64,000 bases of DNA. Source: Macrostomum hystrix (lineage: Eukaryota; Platyhelminthes; Macrostomidae). Below the pieces are notes generated by a model that was given only the letters and a program-made list of their open reading frames with translations, ran no database searches and was not told the origin of the DNA. The translations under genes and the position numbers were made by a program. Below, piece after piece: positions 33,470 to 46,311 of the stretch (position 1 is its first letter; the number at the start of each line of letters is the position of its first letter). Where the stretch lies: the NCBI GenBank assembly GCA_950097015.1, contig CATNEN010000025.1, forward strand, positions 5,880,001 to 5,944,000. The letters are read 5' to 3'.

Positions 33470-36400
33470 ATGGTTGGACGCCTAAAACGAATTGAAATTG
33501 AGAACTTTAAGTCATATAAGGGATTTCAAATAATTGGTCCATTTAAGGATTTTACATCTGTAATTGGACCAAATGGATCAGGTATGCAGCAGAAGCAGGC
33601 GCGTGTTAAAGTTTTTGCATGCAGCTACAGGATTTCTCCGAATTTTTTAATTGTTCTTTTTTGGAATGACTGATAGCATAATTTATACTTTTTGTTATGG
33701 CTTCTTAATTTCTACACATAATTGTATTTCAATCATAAGTGCCAATATAAGTCTGGCTACTAGCGAACTGTCTGTAACTTATGTGTCGAATATCAACATT
33801 CCATATAGAAACAAATCTAAATACTAGGGCCTAGAGTAGTATTCTGCTGAGTACACATTATATTTGGCTCTGGCCAAAATTGTCATATTCCAAATTGTCA
33901 TATGTGGGTTGTAAAAAAAACAACATTATCGAAATCGTCATATTGTTATTTTATTGACTCTGTAAACAGCTTTGTTGAAAGCATATGCAAAGCAAAGCAC
34001 ACACTTTTGGCCTTGTCTCACTTGGCTCTACAAAAATAGGCCCTAATGTCATTTAAGCCACTCAAAGTACATTGCACATTACATAACATGTGCACTGAAT
34101 TTCGTTCAGCATGTAGCTATGTACATGTAACTCAAACATGCCCTTCTATTGCATTGTCATTCCATAGCAATGCCAATTATTTGTATGATGTACTCATGCA
34201 CAAGTACACTGGTACTACAGTTCAAGTTGTTGTGCATGCTGTGAGTTTTATAAACAGGGACACAGCTCTGAGAGCCAAGTCTTTTTTGACTTGATTTGAA
34301 ACAGGAGCATGAGATCTGCAAATACTTGACTATACAAATAGTCAAGATTGTTATATTAAATAGAATATGATGATTTGATCTGTACCCTTATATTTTATTT
34401 CTGTGGCATGATATTCTAGTTTAATGTTAATTTATCACATATATTTCCAATGTTATTGACCATGATTGTAAGGGTTTTTTATTTACTAGTATAACTGAGT
34501 GTTGTTTATAGATGAATTACATTTCATGTGTTTCAAAAGTTACTTACTTTTGATGGTTGACCATCATTTTGTCTGCCAATATATGATATACTCCATTCAT
34601 AACTTATTATGTCATCAAGCTTCATATTGAAAAGTAATGTAAATGTCTTATAACTTATAATTTGGTATAGTGCTATTTTCTGAAAGTTCCAGCGCTAATA
34701 AGTAGCCTATAAATGCACAGATTGATGAGCTAATATATTCACATTACCTGAATTGCACTTTTGATATTGTGCCAATGGTTGTATCTGTCACACTAAAAGG
34801 CATGCTGCCTAGCTATAACAACAGCATGGCAAAGAACACAGTTATTTATGAAAGCTAAAACTAAAGCCATGAAGACTAACATTTTCTTTTTAAAAATAAA
34901 TTTTAAAAATTCTGTTAATATTTTTATGAATGGTGCAATTAAAATGTATTTAAGTTTGTTTCATTTACTACAGTTATCATGATTAATACACTTTCTGTAG
35001 TAAAAAATGTTTTCAAATAATACTTCTTACAGTTCTCATACATTTTTGTAATGTATACATACATACATGATCATACATACATACATTTGTAATGTATGCA
35101 CACCCTTTTGATCATTTTATACTCAGAAAATTAGCTACACTCATAAAATATAAATTAAGTTCTGAATGCCTCACACTTCTGCTTTTAATAAATATAAAAC
35201 AGTGCCTACATTAAAATTGGAATCTCATGTCTATAAAACTTATAGTTCTTTGTTAAAATAGAAATAACATAGACCAGTACATTGTAACATTTGAATTACC
35301 AGTAGAAGTTAAGATGTAGTTTACCTTCTCATGCTTTAAAGTTAAGCAAATGATTGTATATTTTTTTCTCAAACATTTCAAAGCATTACAAAATGCTACC
35401 TAGGTTTTTAATTTTTCTAGAACCTTGAACACATTATTTCCTTTATTGATGATAATTAAAATAGATGATAAATTTTGTCTGAAGCAACCAAGAAATGGAT
35501 AGCGCAATATGCATCTTTTGGTAAAACTTTAATATTCATCATTAAAAATATTAATTAAATATTGTCATTTGACCCTTGATTTTTAACCTGCCTCTACCAT
35601 GCAGCTGTAAAACTATTTATATCTGATTAACTTAAGCAATCTTTCTTTTCCGAATTATTAGGCAAGTCCAACCTCATGGACGCCCTGTCATTTGTGCTGG
35701 GCGATCAGACTCGCCACCTGCGCGTTAAGAAGCTGAGCGAGCTAATTCACGGCGCTGTTGTTGAACGCCCGGTTGCCAAGTCGGCCTTTGTCGCTGTTGT
35801 TTACGAGTCTGAGGACAAACAGGAGATTCGATTTTCGCGACACATTCACGGAAACACGTCGGAGTACAAGATTAATAACCAGGTAACTTTGCCTTCAAAT
35901 ATATTTGAACTTTGCCTTCAAATATATCAAATATATTTTCCTGATTTCCTGATCTCTTGAATGCCTGTATGTAGATACATATACAGGCACCAATTCTCTC
36001 TCAAACACTGTCTCCATAAAGTGAATTTCAAAGCCTATAATATTTTTTCATCCACAGTACGTCCGCGCCGAGGAGTACTCAACTGAGCTCGAGAAGATCC
36101 AGATCTTCATGAAGGGCAAGAATTTCTTAGTGTTCCAGGGCGCAGTTGAGGCCATTGCGTTGAAGAATCCCAAGGAGCGCTGCCAGATGCTTGAAGAGCT
36201 CAGCAAAAGTGTGGAATTAAAAGAGGAATACGACAATGCCAAGGCTGAGATGGAGCAGGTGAATTGCAGCAGCGTGTTTCAGTTTTTGCGGGCTTGCCTC
36301 TCGCACCAAGGTCCCTGAGTTCGATTCCGCGACGAGGCCACATTTATTTTGAGCAGCCGCGGAAAGAAAGCGTGGGAGCTTGTCGTGCAATTTTACGCCC

Positions 36401-39400
36401 TTGAGGGTCAACCTCCAAGACACGGTGAAAATGTACACTGCCTGAGGACACTGAAAGTCAGAGCAGATGTACAGTGTCTGTGTGCGTGTGTGAGGCAACG
36501 CACAAATTGACAGAAATGCCTCCTCGCTGGCTGCAGGTCTATTGCCACCAAATGATGTGACATTGCCTGCAGCCCTCCTGCCATTATTATTATCATCAAT
36601 GTTAGTAATAATAATATTATTATTATGCCCCCCAATCTATTCAGGCCGAGCTGGAGACGCAGACGACCTACAACAAAAAGAAAGGCATGGTTGCCGAACG
36701 CAAAGAGGCCAAGATGGAGAAAGAGGAAGCCGAGAAATTCAAGCGTCTAAAGCAGGAATTCGCCGCTAAACAGATGGATCTGATGCAATTCAAATTGTAC
36801 TACAACGAACAGGAGATTCGCACTGTCAAAGGCGAACTGGAGAGCAAAGAGAAGAGTCTGCAGGTGTGTCCCGAATGGTCTGAGATTATTGGGCTCCAGT
36901 CGTCTATCTGTAGATTGGGATTCTTGGGAGTTTTTACTTCATGCCTTATGGGAGTACTGGGATTTGAAAATTTATCCCTTTATTTATAATTTTTGTAATT
37001 TAGTAGTCAGTTTAAAAAACCAATAAATACGGATTATTAAGATTACATCTTCACTATCTAAATTATGATTACATATTATATGTTTTGCGAATTGGGATTT
37101 TTAGGATTTAAATTGTTTTCTGTCTCTAAATTGATCTTCTTAGGATTTGATTTTTTGTCTTTAAATTGGGATTCTTTTAATTTTAATCTTCTGTCTCTGA
37201 ATTAGGACTCTTGGGATGAAATTCTCAGCCTCTAAATTGGAATTTTTAGGAGTTTTTCTGTAAATTGGTATTCTTAGGATTTACAATATCTTGCGGCAAA
37301 ATGGGATTCTTAACTAACTCCCGCAGGTTGAGCACACTGCCCGAGCTGAGATCGAAGAGGAAATGAAAGGCAAGAAGAAGGAGCAGGCCAAGCTGCAGCG
37401 CGAGGCCAGCCAACTTGAGCAGGAGATTAAGAAATCCGAATTCAAGATCAACAAGAAGAAGCCGGATCACATTCGCTGCAAGGAGCGCATGCGTCATCTG
37501 CAGGTTTGTTTTAGCTGACCTACTCACAGTAGTGTATGTGCGCATCTGCTGCGCTGACAAGGAGTAGCTAAAGATACAGATCTCCACATTTTTTGGTTGG
37601 GGAGGTTGGTGGTTATAAGTCGGACAGACCTCTCACTTTATATTATTAAGCAATGTACTTTATTCCCTTTAAAAAATGCAATAGTTAGGTCTGACCTCTT
37701 GCCAACCCTTGCACTGCAGGACAAGTGCAACGACTGCAAGAAATCGCTGGAGAATGCTCGCCTGGCTAACACGGCCCACGTCCAGGAGACTAGCCACCTG
37801 GAGGCTGAATTGCGCAAAGTGCAAAGCCTTCGCGACGACTGGGAGCAGCGGCAGAGTCAGCAGTACGTCAGCCAAGGCAAGGATCTGCAACTGGCCGACA
37901 CCCAGGTGCAGGAATATAACCGCTTGAAGCAGCAGGTTGCCATAGAAACCGCCGGTATACAAGCTCGACTGGACGATCACGAACGAGAGTACCGTGAGAA
38001 TAAGGACAGCTACGATGCTATGGTGAATTCTTGGGGTTTCTGCGTCAATTGATCAGATTCTGAGACTAGCTTCTATGACAATCAAGTTTTAAGTCTAGCT
38101 TGTGTGTCAATCAGTCAAGTTTAAGTCTAGCTTGTGTGTCAATCAGTCAAGTTTAAGTCTAGCTTGTGTGTCAATCAGTCAAGTTTAAGTCTAGCTTGTG
38201 TGTCAATCAATCAAGTTTAAGTCTAGCTTGTGTGTCAATCAGTCAAGTTTAAGTCTAGCTTGTGTGTCAATCAATCAAGTTTTGAGGCTAGCTTGTGTGT
38301 CAATCAGTCAAGTTTAAGTCTAGCTTGTGTGTCAATCAATCAAGTTTTGAGGCTAGCTTGTGTGTCAATCAATCAAGTTTTGAGGCTAGCTTGTGTGTCA
38401 GTCAGTCAAGTTTGAGTCTAGCTTGTGTGTCAGTCAGTCAAGTTTGAGTCTAGCTTGTGTGTCAGTCAGTCAAGTTTGAGTCTAGCTTGTGTGTCAGTCA
38501 GTCAAGTTTGAGTCTAGCTTGTGTGTCAGTCAGTCAAGTTTGAGTCTAGCTTGTGTGTCAATCAATCAATTTAAGTCTAGCTTGTGTGTCAGTCAGTCAA
38601 GTTTGAGTCTAGCTTGTGTTTCAGTCAGTCAAGGTTGAGTCTAGCTTGTGTGTCGATCACTCAAGTTTTGAGGCTAGCTTGTGTGTCAGTCAGTCAAGGT
38701 TGAGTCTAGCTTGTGTGTCGATCACTCAAGTTTTGAGGCTAGCTTGTGTGTCAATCAATCAAGTTTGAGGCTAGCTTGTGTGTCAATCAATCAATTTTTG
38801 AGGCTAGCTTGTGTGTCGATCAATCAAGTTTTGAGTCTAGCTTGTGTGTCAATCAATCAAGTTTGAGTCTAGCTTGTGTGTCGATCAATCAGATTCAGAG
38901 ATTAGATTCAGTCAGTCAGATTAGGTGGCTAGATTATCTGTCAATTAGTCAGATTCCATTGGCTAGATTATCAAGTCACCTGTTCAAATGCATTTTATCA
39001 GTTTGTCTGCTAGATTTTCTAATTAGATGACAAAGCATCTAGCTAAGAAATATGCGGTCATATTTACTCGCCCATTTTACCCATTATTAATCCGCAGGTG
39101 CGCCACAAGAATGACATTGTAAGCTCCTACAAGCGGAAGGAGACGGAGCTGAGCGAGAATCAGAAGCGCCTGTCCAAGCTCGAAGAGTACATCTCATCCA
39201 GCAGGCAGCAGATTCACGAGCTCCGCCAGATGGCTGATCGTCTAACAGAGGAGATCAACTCAGCCAACGAGCGCCTAGAGAAGCTTCAACAGGAGCTGTC
39301 TGATATCGATCGTCAGCTTGGCGACGCCAGCGTTGAACGAACCGAAAGTTCTCGAGCTCAACGGAAGCGCGAATTGATTGACAATTTGAAACGATTATTT

Positions 39401-42400
39401 CCCAGCGTGTCTGGCCGACTATTGGAGATGTGTGAGCCGTCGCATCGCAAGTATCAGGTGGCTATCACCAAGGTGAGGCGTTACGTGCTTGTTTTTGTTG
39501 TACTAAACTATGCACTTTGTCTTTGTTTTGGATTTTACACAACTCCTTGTAATTATTCAGCTAAATTTGAGCTTTTCTATTGTCATTCGATGAAGTTTTT
39601 GGTATTCTAATTGTTATTGGATTAGGTTTTAGGTGTTCTGATTGTTATTGGATTAGGTTTTAGGTGTTCTGATTGTTATTGGATTAGGTTTTAGGTGTTC
39701 TGATTGTTATTGGATTAGGTTTTAGGTGTTCTGATTGTTATTGGATTAGGTTTTAGGTGTTCTGATTGTTATTGGATTAGGTTTTAGGTGTTCTGATTGT
39801 TATTGGATTAGGTTTTAGGTGTTCTGATTGTTATTGGATTAGGTTTTAGGTGTTCTGATTGTTATTGGATTAGGTTTTAGATGTTCTGATTGTTATTGGA
39901 TTAGGTTTTAGGTGTTCTGATTGTTATTGGATTAGGTTTTAGGTGTTCTGATTGTTATTGGATTAGGTTTTAGGTATTCTAATTGTTATTGGATTATGTT
40001 TTAGGTATTCTAATTGTTATTGGATTAGGTTTTAGGTGTTCTATTTTTATTAGATTTGGTTTTAGGTATTCTAATTGTTATTGGATTAGGTTTTACGTAT
40101 TCTGATTGTTATTGGATTAGGTTTTAGGTGTTCTATTTTTATTAGATTCGGTTTTAGGTGTTCTGATTGTTATTGGATTAGGTTTTAGGTATTCTAATTG
40201 TTATTGGATTAGTTTTTAGGTATTCTAATTGTTATTAGATTAGGTTTTAGGTATTCTAATTGTTATTGGATTAGGTTTTAGGTATTCTAATTGTTATCGG
40301 ATTAGATTTTAGGTGTTCTATTTTGATTAGATTCGGTTTTAGGTGTTCTGATTGTTATTGGATTAGGTTTTAGGTATTCTAATTGTTATCGGATTAGATT
40401 TTAGGTGTTCTATTTTTATTAGATTCGGTTTTAGGTGTTCTGATTGTTATTGGGTTAGGCTTTAGGTATTCTAATTTTTATCCTTTTTTTGGTATTATAT
40501 TTTTTCGGATTCGTTTTTGGTCTTAATATATTGTTTTTGGATCAGGTTTTAGGTTTTATATTGTTGTTGGTTTTGCCAGTAAAGCAATTATTTATCCCAG
40601 CCTCACTAAATGTGATATCGCAGGTGCTAGGCAAGTACATGGACGCCATTGTGGTTGACTCCGAGCGTACCGCCAAAGATTGCATCACCTACATGAAGGA
40701 GCAGCGCCTGGAGCCGGAGACATTCCTGCCCCTCGACTACCTGGACGTGGCGCCCATCGATGAGAAACTTCGCGGCATTAAATCGCCGGAGAATGTCCAC
40801 CTGGTGATTGACGTCATCCACTTCGATCCGCCAACAATTAAAAAGGCTTTACAATTCGCCTGCGGCAACGCTCTAGTCTGTGAAACTGTCGAAGACGCAC
40901 GCTACGTGGCCTACAAAACTGGCCAACGAAAGAAGACTGTAAGCCTGGACGGTACTCTGTTTCAAAAGAGCGGCGTCATCAGCGGAGGCGCCAGCGAGCT
41001 GCGAGCGCGTGCCAGACGCTGGGACGAGAAACAAGTGGCCAATCTCAAGACTAAGAAGGAGAAGCTGCAGGCGGAGCTCAAAGATCTGATGAAGATTAAA
41101 CGGAAAGAGGCCGAGCTCAAGAATGTCCAATCGTCTATTCAGGGTTTGGAGACTAGGCTGAAGTACACCGAGAAGGATCGGGACACGACCGTGAGTGCTC
41201 ATTTGATCGTGTTTTATCTATGGTTGATGACCGATATATTGGATTATGAGCCTGTTTATTGAGCATTCAGCGATACATTGATTCATTGTCATATGACCGA
41301 ATCGTAAGGTAATGACCGAGTCATAAGTTAATTGCCGAGTCGTAGGGTAATGACCGAGTCATAGGGTAATGACCGAGTCTTATGATAATGGCCGATTCAT
41401 AGGGTAATGACCGAGTCATAGGGTAATGACCGAGTCTTATGGTAATGGCCGATTCTTGGGGTAATGACCGAGTCTTATGGTAATGGCCGATTCTTGGGGT
41501 AATGACCGAGTCTTATGGTAATGGCCGATTCATAGGGTAATGACCGATTCATAGGGTAATGACCGAGTCTTATGGTAATGGCCGATTCTTGGGGTAATGA
41601 CCGAGTCATAGGGTAATGACCGAGTCTTATGGTAATGGCCGATTCATAGGGTAATGACCGAGTCTTATGGTAATGGCCGATTCATAGGGTAATGACCGAG
41701 TCATAGGGTAATGACCGAGTCTTTTGGTAATGATCGATTCATAGGGTAATGACCGAGTCGTATGGGAATGACCGATTCATAGGGTAATGACCGAGTCATA
41801 GGGTAATGACGGAGTCGTTGGGTAATGGTCGATTCATACAATAATGAATAATTCTAGTGGGGTGACTAAATAATTATATGATAACCAATTTATAGCTTAA
41901 TTACCTAATTATTGCATAATGACTGAAGCATACAGTTATGACTTACAGCGTGTTGACCAACTTATTGTGTTATCATTAGTGTTTTAATGAGTGAGTGATT
42001 ATCAATAAGTGAATCAACAAGACTTGTGTATTGAAGTTGTAACGGTAGACCTTTTCTTCGCATAGTCATTCGCGTAGTCATCTTGACAATCATTCACTTC
42101 CATATTTATTGTGTGTTTGTATTTGTTAACTGCACTATATAATTATTTCTTTCATTTGAACATTATTTTTATATAGGACTCCGAGGTGAGTATTATCAAG
42201 AAAACTATCAATTGACAATTTTAGGGACGCCGAACGACTAAAACAGTTACCACGCTCTGCTCAACAAAATTGTTGATTGCTATTTTTTTACTGAGTTAAC
42301 ACTGAAACAAATTATGTTGTCCTGTTTTTTGGCTCCCCAGAGAGTCGCGTTGCTATAAAGTTCTACTCATTGTACAGTACGACTTGACTAGTTACTGGTT

Positions 42401-45400
42401 TATGATGCTATTTGACCGGGTTTTATTATTCTTAACTATATTTGCAGGTTAAGTATTATGTGTGGTAGGTATGCAATGACTCGTTTAAACTGGGAAATTA
42501 TTGTACGGGAATTGTGACGCAACTGTAATTTTTTAAAGTTCTATTCAGGATCTAAACTAGGTAAGTGAATAAAAACTAGATTTGACTATTTTTTTCTGTA
42601 TTTTTTTATGCACCGTTGAAGAAAAATATTCGCATTTTTTAAAGCTACTTACTTGTAAGTAGGATAAGCGGATTTTTTCCTTATGATTTAAATTTTTCAA
42701 CAGGAGCAGAAGCTGAAGCAGTCAAACGAGGCCGATCTGACGGACATGGGCGGCGAGTTAACCAAGATTGACGGCGAAGCTGCTAAGCTGCAGATCTGCA
42801 TGCAGCAGACTCACAATCTAATTGAGGCCGAGCGCGAGAAGTTAAACGGTGTCGAGGATATGGTATTTCGCGACTTCTGCGCCCAAATCGGCGTCGATAA
42901 TATTCGTCTGTACGAGGAGAGAGAGCTCAGGGTGAGTTGTATTTTATTATTGCTAACTGTTTAGTGTCTACAAATTTCCATCTTTATGTTCCGATTTCCT
43001 CCGAGGGAGGAGTTCCGCTTCATACGCTTCTTCTCTACTATGAGTAGGCTATCCGCATATATCCATCTGAAATTGATCACAGGTGGCGCAGGACCGCGAC
43101 AAGCGCCGCATGGAGTATCAGCAGCAGATTCAGAAGCTTACTAACCAGCTGGAGTACGAGCGCTCGCGCGACACCGAAGCCGCCATACGCCGCTGGGAGG
43201 AGCTGCTTCAGGAGGAGCGAGCCCAGATGGAGTCGCTGCGCACAGAGGAGCAGAAACTCAAAGAGCAGATCGAACAGGAGGAGGCCAAGAAGAAGACGGC
43301 CGACGGCAAGCTGAAGACCTGTCGGACTCAGCTAGAGAAAATGGAGGAAGAGTTCGGTGAGTCTATTGAGGCCGTCTCTGGCCTGCGAAACTCCTGAATC
43401 CGACCCCTGTCCCCTATCTCTTCTCTCCCCTGTCTCTTCTCTCCCCTGTCTCTTCTCTCCCCTGTCTCTTCTCTCCCCTGTCTCTTCTCTCCCCTGTCTC
43501 TTCTCTCCCTCGTCTCTTCTCTCCCCTGTCTCTAAAAAAACTCGCAAAAATGTTCTCAATTCACTGTTTTGTTAGTGTCCTAATGCCCTGAAGTGATATT
43601 ATTTTAATTATCATGAACTGATTTCATGCAGGCGAGGTGCGACGCCGATTGGGCCTAAAACAGAAGGAGATCACCCGCTGCCAGAAGGAGCTGACCCAGT
43701 GCGAGTCGCGCTTGGAGACCAAACGCTCTCAGCGGCATTCGCTGCTTCGCCAGGCCAAGACGGACGGCCTGGAGCTGCCTCTGCGCCAGGGCTCCATGGA
43801 CGACATCGAGGACGAATACGACGAGGAGAATGTTCAGGCCGATTCGCAGACAGTCTACGCCAAAGAGGAGAACATTGTCATCGATTTTCGAGGCCTGGAC
43901 AAAGCGCTTCGCAAATTTGAAGATCCCAAAGTTATCCAATCCAAAGCGGACAGTCTCAAGAAAGAGGTGGGTACAAATTATCCTACTCAGTATGTTGACT
44001 GCCACTATCCTACTCGATATATTAATGGCCCACTAAATATCCCACTCTGTATTGGGATGGCCCACTAAATATCCCACTCTGTATTGGGATGGCCTAATAA
44101 ATATCCCACTCTGTATTGGGATGGCCCACTAAATATCCCACTCTGTATTGGGATGGCCCACTAAATATCCCACTCTGTATTGGGATGGCCCACTAAATAT
44201 CCCACTCTGTATTGGGATGGCCTAATAAATATCCCACTCTGTATTGGGATGGCCCACTAAATATCCCACTCTGTATTGGGATGGCCCACTAAATATCCCA
44301 CTCTGTATTGGGATGGCCCACTAAATATCCCACTCTGTATTGGGATGGCCCACTAAATATCCCACTCTGTATTGGGATGGCCCACTAAATATCCCACTCT
44401 GTATTGGGATGGCCCACTAAATATCCCACTCTGTATTGGGATGGCCCACTAAATATCCCACTCTGTATTGGGATGGCCTAATAAATATCCCACTCTGTAT
44501 TGGGATGGCCCACTAAATATCCCACCTAACAACTGTCTCCAGGTGGACACCCTGAGCAACCAGCTGCAGAACTTTGCCGGCGTGCCAAATCTGCGAGCCA
44601 GCGACAAGTTGACCACCGTGGAAGCCGAGCTGCGTGAGACGGAGCTTGGCTTCGAGGAGGCGCGCAAGAAGGCCAAGAAGGCCAAGGCCACTTTCGAAAG
44701 CATCAAGAGGCGACGATACGAACGCTTCATGACCTGCTTCAACAGCCTGGCAGACAGCATCGATCCTCTTTACAAGGCTCTTAGCCGCAATTCCGGCGCC
44801 CAAGCCTCCCTATTGCCTAGCAACATGGAGGAGCCCTACCTGGACGAGGTGCAATTCCAATGCGTTGCGCCTGGCAAACGCTTCCAACAGATGGACTCGC
44901 TGTCCGGCGGCGAGAAGACCCTAGCCTCTCTGGCCCTGCTGTTCGCCATGCACAAGTACAACCCGGCACCGTTCTTCTTTCTGGACGAGGTGGACGCTGC
45001 GTTGGACAATACTAACATTGGTGAGAATTTTAGTGTTGGAATGAGAGTGTGCGGTCACGAGGAGTGGGATTTGGGATGCTTTTGGGTGGTATGGGATCTG
45101 GGAAACTTAGGAGTAGAATGGGACTTAGGAAGCTTTGGGGATGGTTAGGTGTGGAATGGGATTTGGGATGGTTAGGTGTGGAATGGGATTTTGGATGCTT
45201 AGGAATGGGATCTGGGATGCTTAGGGATGGAATGGGATTTAGGATGCTTAGGGATGGAATGGGATTTAGGATGCTTAGGGATGGAATGGGATTTAGGATG
45301 CTTAGGGATGGAATGGGATTTAGGATGCTTAGGGATGGAATGGGATTTAAGATGCTTAGGGATGGAATGGGATTTAGGATGCTTAGGGATGGAATGGGAT

Positions 45401-46311
45401 TTAGGATGCTTAGGGATGGAATGGGATTAGGGATGGAATGGGATTTAGGATGCTTAGGGATGGAATGGAATTTGGGGTGGTTAGGTGTGGAATGGGATTA
45501 GGGATGGAATGGGATTTAGGATGCTTAGGGATGGAATGGAATTTGGGGTGGTTAGGTGTGGAATGGGATTTAGGATGCTTAGGGATGGAATGGGATTTGG
45601 GATGCTTAGGGATGGAATGGGATTTAGGATGCTTAGGGATGGAATGGGATTTAGGATGCTTAGGGATGGAATGGAATTTGGGGTGGTTAGGTGTGGAATG
45701 GGATTAGGGATGGAATGGGATTTAGGATGCTTAGGGATGGAATGGGATTTGGGATGGTTAGGTGTGGAATAATATGTGTGAAGCTTAGATTTTGAATGGA
45801 ATTCAAGTGGAATACCGAAAGTTTATTTGTGATGGTAATGGAAATATTAGGTTTGAATTTGAGAGTACGGTATTGCCATTCGGGTGATAAAAGAAAGAAA
45901 AAGATTTTTTGTATATTGCAGTCTTGTTTACTAAAATGAGTAACCTTATAATTCGGTTAGTTAAACCTTCTGAGGGATTTTTAGGTGAGTCAGGGAGATA
46001 TTTTGAAGCGAGTCAAGAAGTGTCTGTGCCCCGTTCGTATTCTTGGAATTCATACCACCCACATTGCAGGCAAAGTGGCCTCATTCATCAAGGAGTACGC
46101 GGCCACCCAGTGCCAGGTGATCGTGATCTCGCTGAAGGAGGAATTCTACGGCCGAGCCGATGCGCTGATTGGCATCTGTCCGGAGAATGACAACAATTGC
46201 CTGGTGTCCAGGGTGCTAACACTGGACCTTGGGCCGTACTCGGACACCATGCAGGAGCCCTTGGTGCACGGTCAGCAACAGCAGCAGCAGGCAACTCCGA
46301 GCAAAGGCTGA
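33470..46311 (+). CDS. SMC1A: SMC1 (SMC1A-type) cohesin ATPase, 13 exons
   Basis: Core cohesin subunit that pairs with SMC3 to form the ring holding sister chromatids. Exons: 33470-33581, 35662-35882, 36058-36258, 36645-36863, 37327-37503, 37720-38022, 39098-39472, 40624-41190, 42704-42931, 43083-43356, 43632-43966, 44543-45020, 46070-46311. All introns are GT-AG and phases join without a break, giving 1243 residues (human SMC1A has 1233). Walker A GPNGSGKS is at 33-40, and a KNPKERC helix follows. Coiled coil comes next, then the hinge at about 500-660 ([36 protein letters not shown]), a second coiled coil, the ABC signature LSGGEK at 1124-1129, Walker B FFFLDE at 1148-1153 and the D-loop ALDNTNIG. 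The C-terminus has a short polyQ run before ATPSKG. The ATG at 33470 begins [18 protein letters not shown], standard for SMC1. Introns 6, 7, 8, 10, 11 and 12 contain private minisatellites, and intron 3 contains a SINE. Confidence 0.96.
33582..35661. other. SMC1 intron 1, AT-rich
   Basis: A 2080-bp intron between GGATCAG/gtatgc and ttattag/GCAAG, splitting the Walker A codons. It contains only AT-rich DNA and a short ATAC microsatellite near 35050-35090. The open frame at 34046-34294 has no family resemblance. Confidence 0.7.
36270..36640 (+). repeat. SINE family A copy 2, inside SMC1 intron 3
   Basis: The head contains CCCTGAGTTCGATTCCGCG, a good B box. The body has the blocks shared with the copy at 2990-3310: TTGTCGTGCAATTTTACG, GGTCAACCTCCAAG, GTACACTGCC, TCGCTGGCTGCAGG, CACCAAATGATGTGACATT and GCAGCCCTCCTGCC. 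It ends in an (ATT)n-rich tail that runs nearly into the exon 4 acceptor. It lies in the same orientation as SMC1. Confidence 0.75.
36910..37315. repeat. Degenerate repeat in SMC1 intron 4
   Basis: Words such as TTGGGATTCTTAGGATTT and CTGTCTCTAAATTG recur at roughly 35-45 bp with substitutions and deletions. It appears to be an older, decaying counterpart of the sharp arrays in later SMC1 introns. Confidence 0.55.
38070..38905. repeat. 32-bp minisatellite filling SMC1 intron 6
   Basis: About 26 units contain AAGTCTAGCTTGTGTGTCAA then TCAGTCAAGTTT, with CAGTCAGTC and GAGGCTAGC variants. They occupy most of the 1075-bp intron 38023-39097. Confidence 0.95.
39600..40475. repeat. 31-bp minisatellite filling SMC1 intron 7
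   Basis: About 28 units contain TTCTGATTGTTATTGGATTA then GGTTTTAGGTG. The 5' half is nearly invariant; the 3' half has AATTG, TATTTTTATTAGATTCGG and other variants. They occupy about three-quarters of intron 39473-40623, in the middle of the hinge-coding region. Confidence 0.95.
41300..41850. repeat. 19-bp minisatellite in SMC1 intron 8
   Basis: About 29 units alternate between GGTAATGACCGAGTCATAG and GGTAATGGCCGATTCTTGG types. They lie in the 5' third of intron 41191-42703. Confidence 0.93.
42177..42185 (+). CDS. Candidate 9-nt microexon in SMC1 intron 8
   Basis: The string tatatag/GACTCCGAG/gtgagt places nine bases between a good acceptor and a perfect GTGAGT donor. Both neighbouring SMC1 exons meet in phase 0, so inclusion would add Asp-Ser-Glu without shifting the frame. 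The insertion would fall in the coiled coil just after the hinge, between KDRDTT and EQKLKQ. Without it, the spacing from RLKY to the VEDMVF block equals that of human SMC1A by my count, so this microexon, if real, is probably alternative. Confidence 0.4.
43408..43535. repeat. 16-bp pyrimidine-rich repeat in SMC1 intron 10
   Basis: About eight units of CTCTCCCCTGTCTCTT lie in the 275-bp intron 43357-43631. On the sense strand this is an almost pure polypyrimidine tract, though it lies about 95 bp before the acceptor. Confidence 0.9.
44025..44525. repeat. 32-bp minisatellite filling SMC1 intron 11
   Basis: About 15 almost identical units contain TATCCCACTCTGTATTGGGA then TGGCCCACTAAA. Three units carry CCTAATAAA instead. 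The array begins about 55 nt after the donor and ends about 17 nt before the acceptor at 44542, so nearly the whole 576-bp intron is repeat. Confidence 0.97.
45060..45775. repeat. 27-bp minisatellite in SMC1 intron 12
   Basis: About 27 units contain TGGGATTTAGGATGCTTAGG then GATGGAA, with GGTTAGGTGTGGAA variants recurring in blocks. It starts about 40 nt after the donor of intron 45021-46069. Confidence 0.95.

Noticed and set aside
34046-34294. 82-codon frame in SMC1 intron 1
   Set aside because: Low-complexity AT-rich intronic DNA. It has no family resemblance and the SMC1 exons on both sides join perfectly without it.
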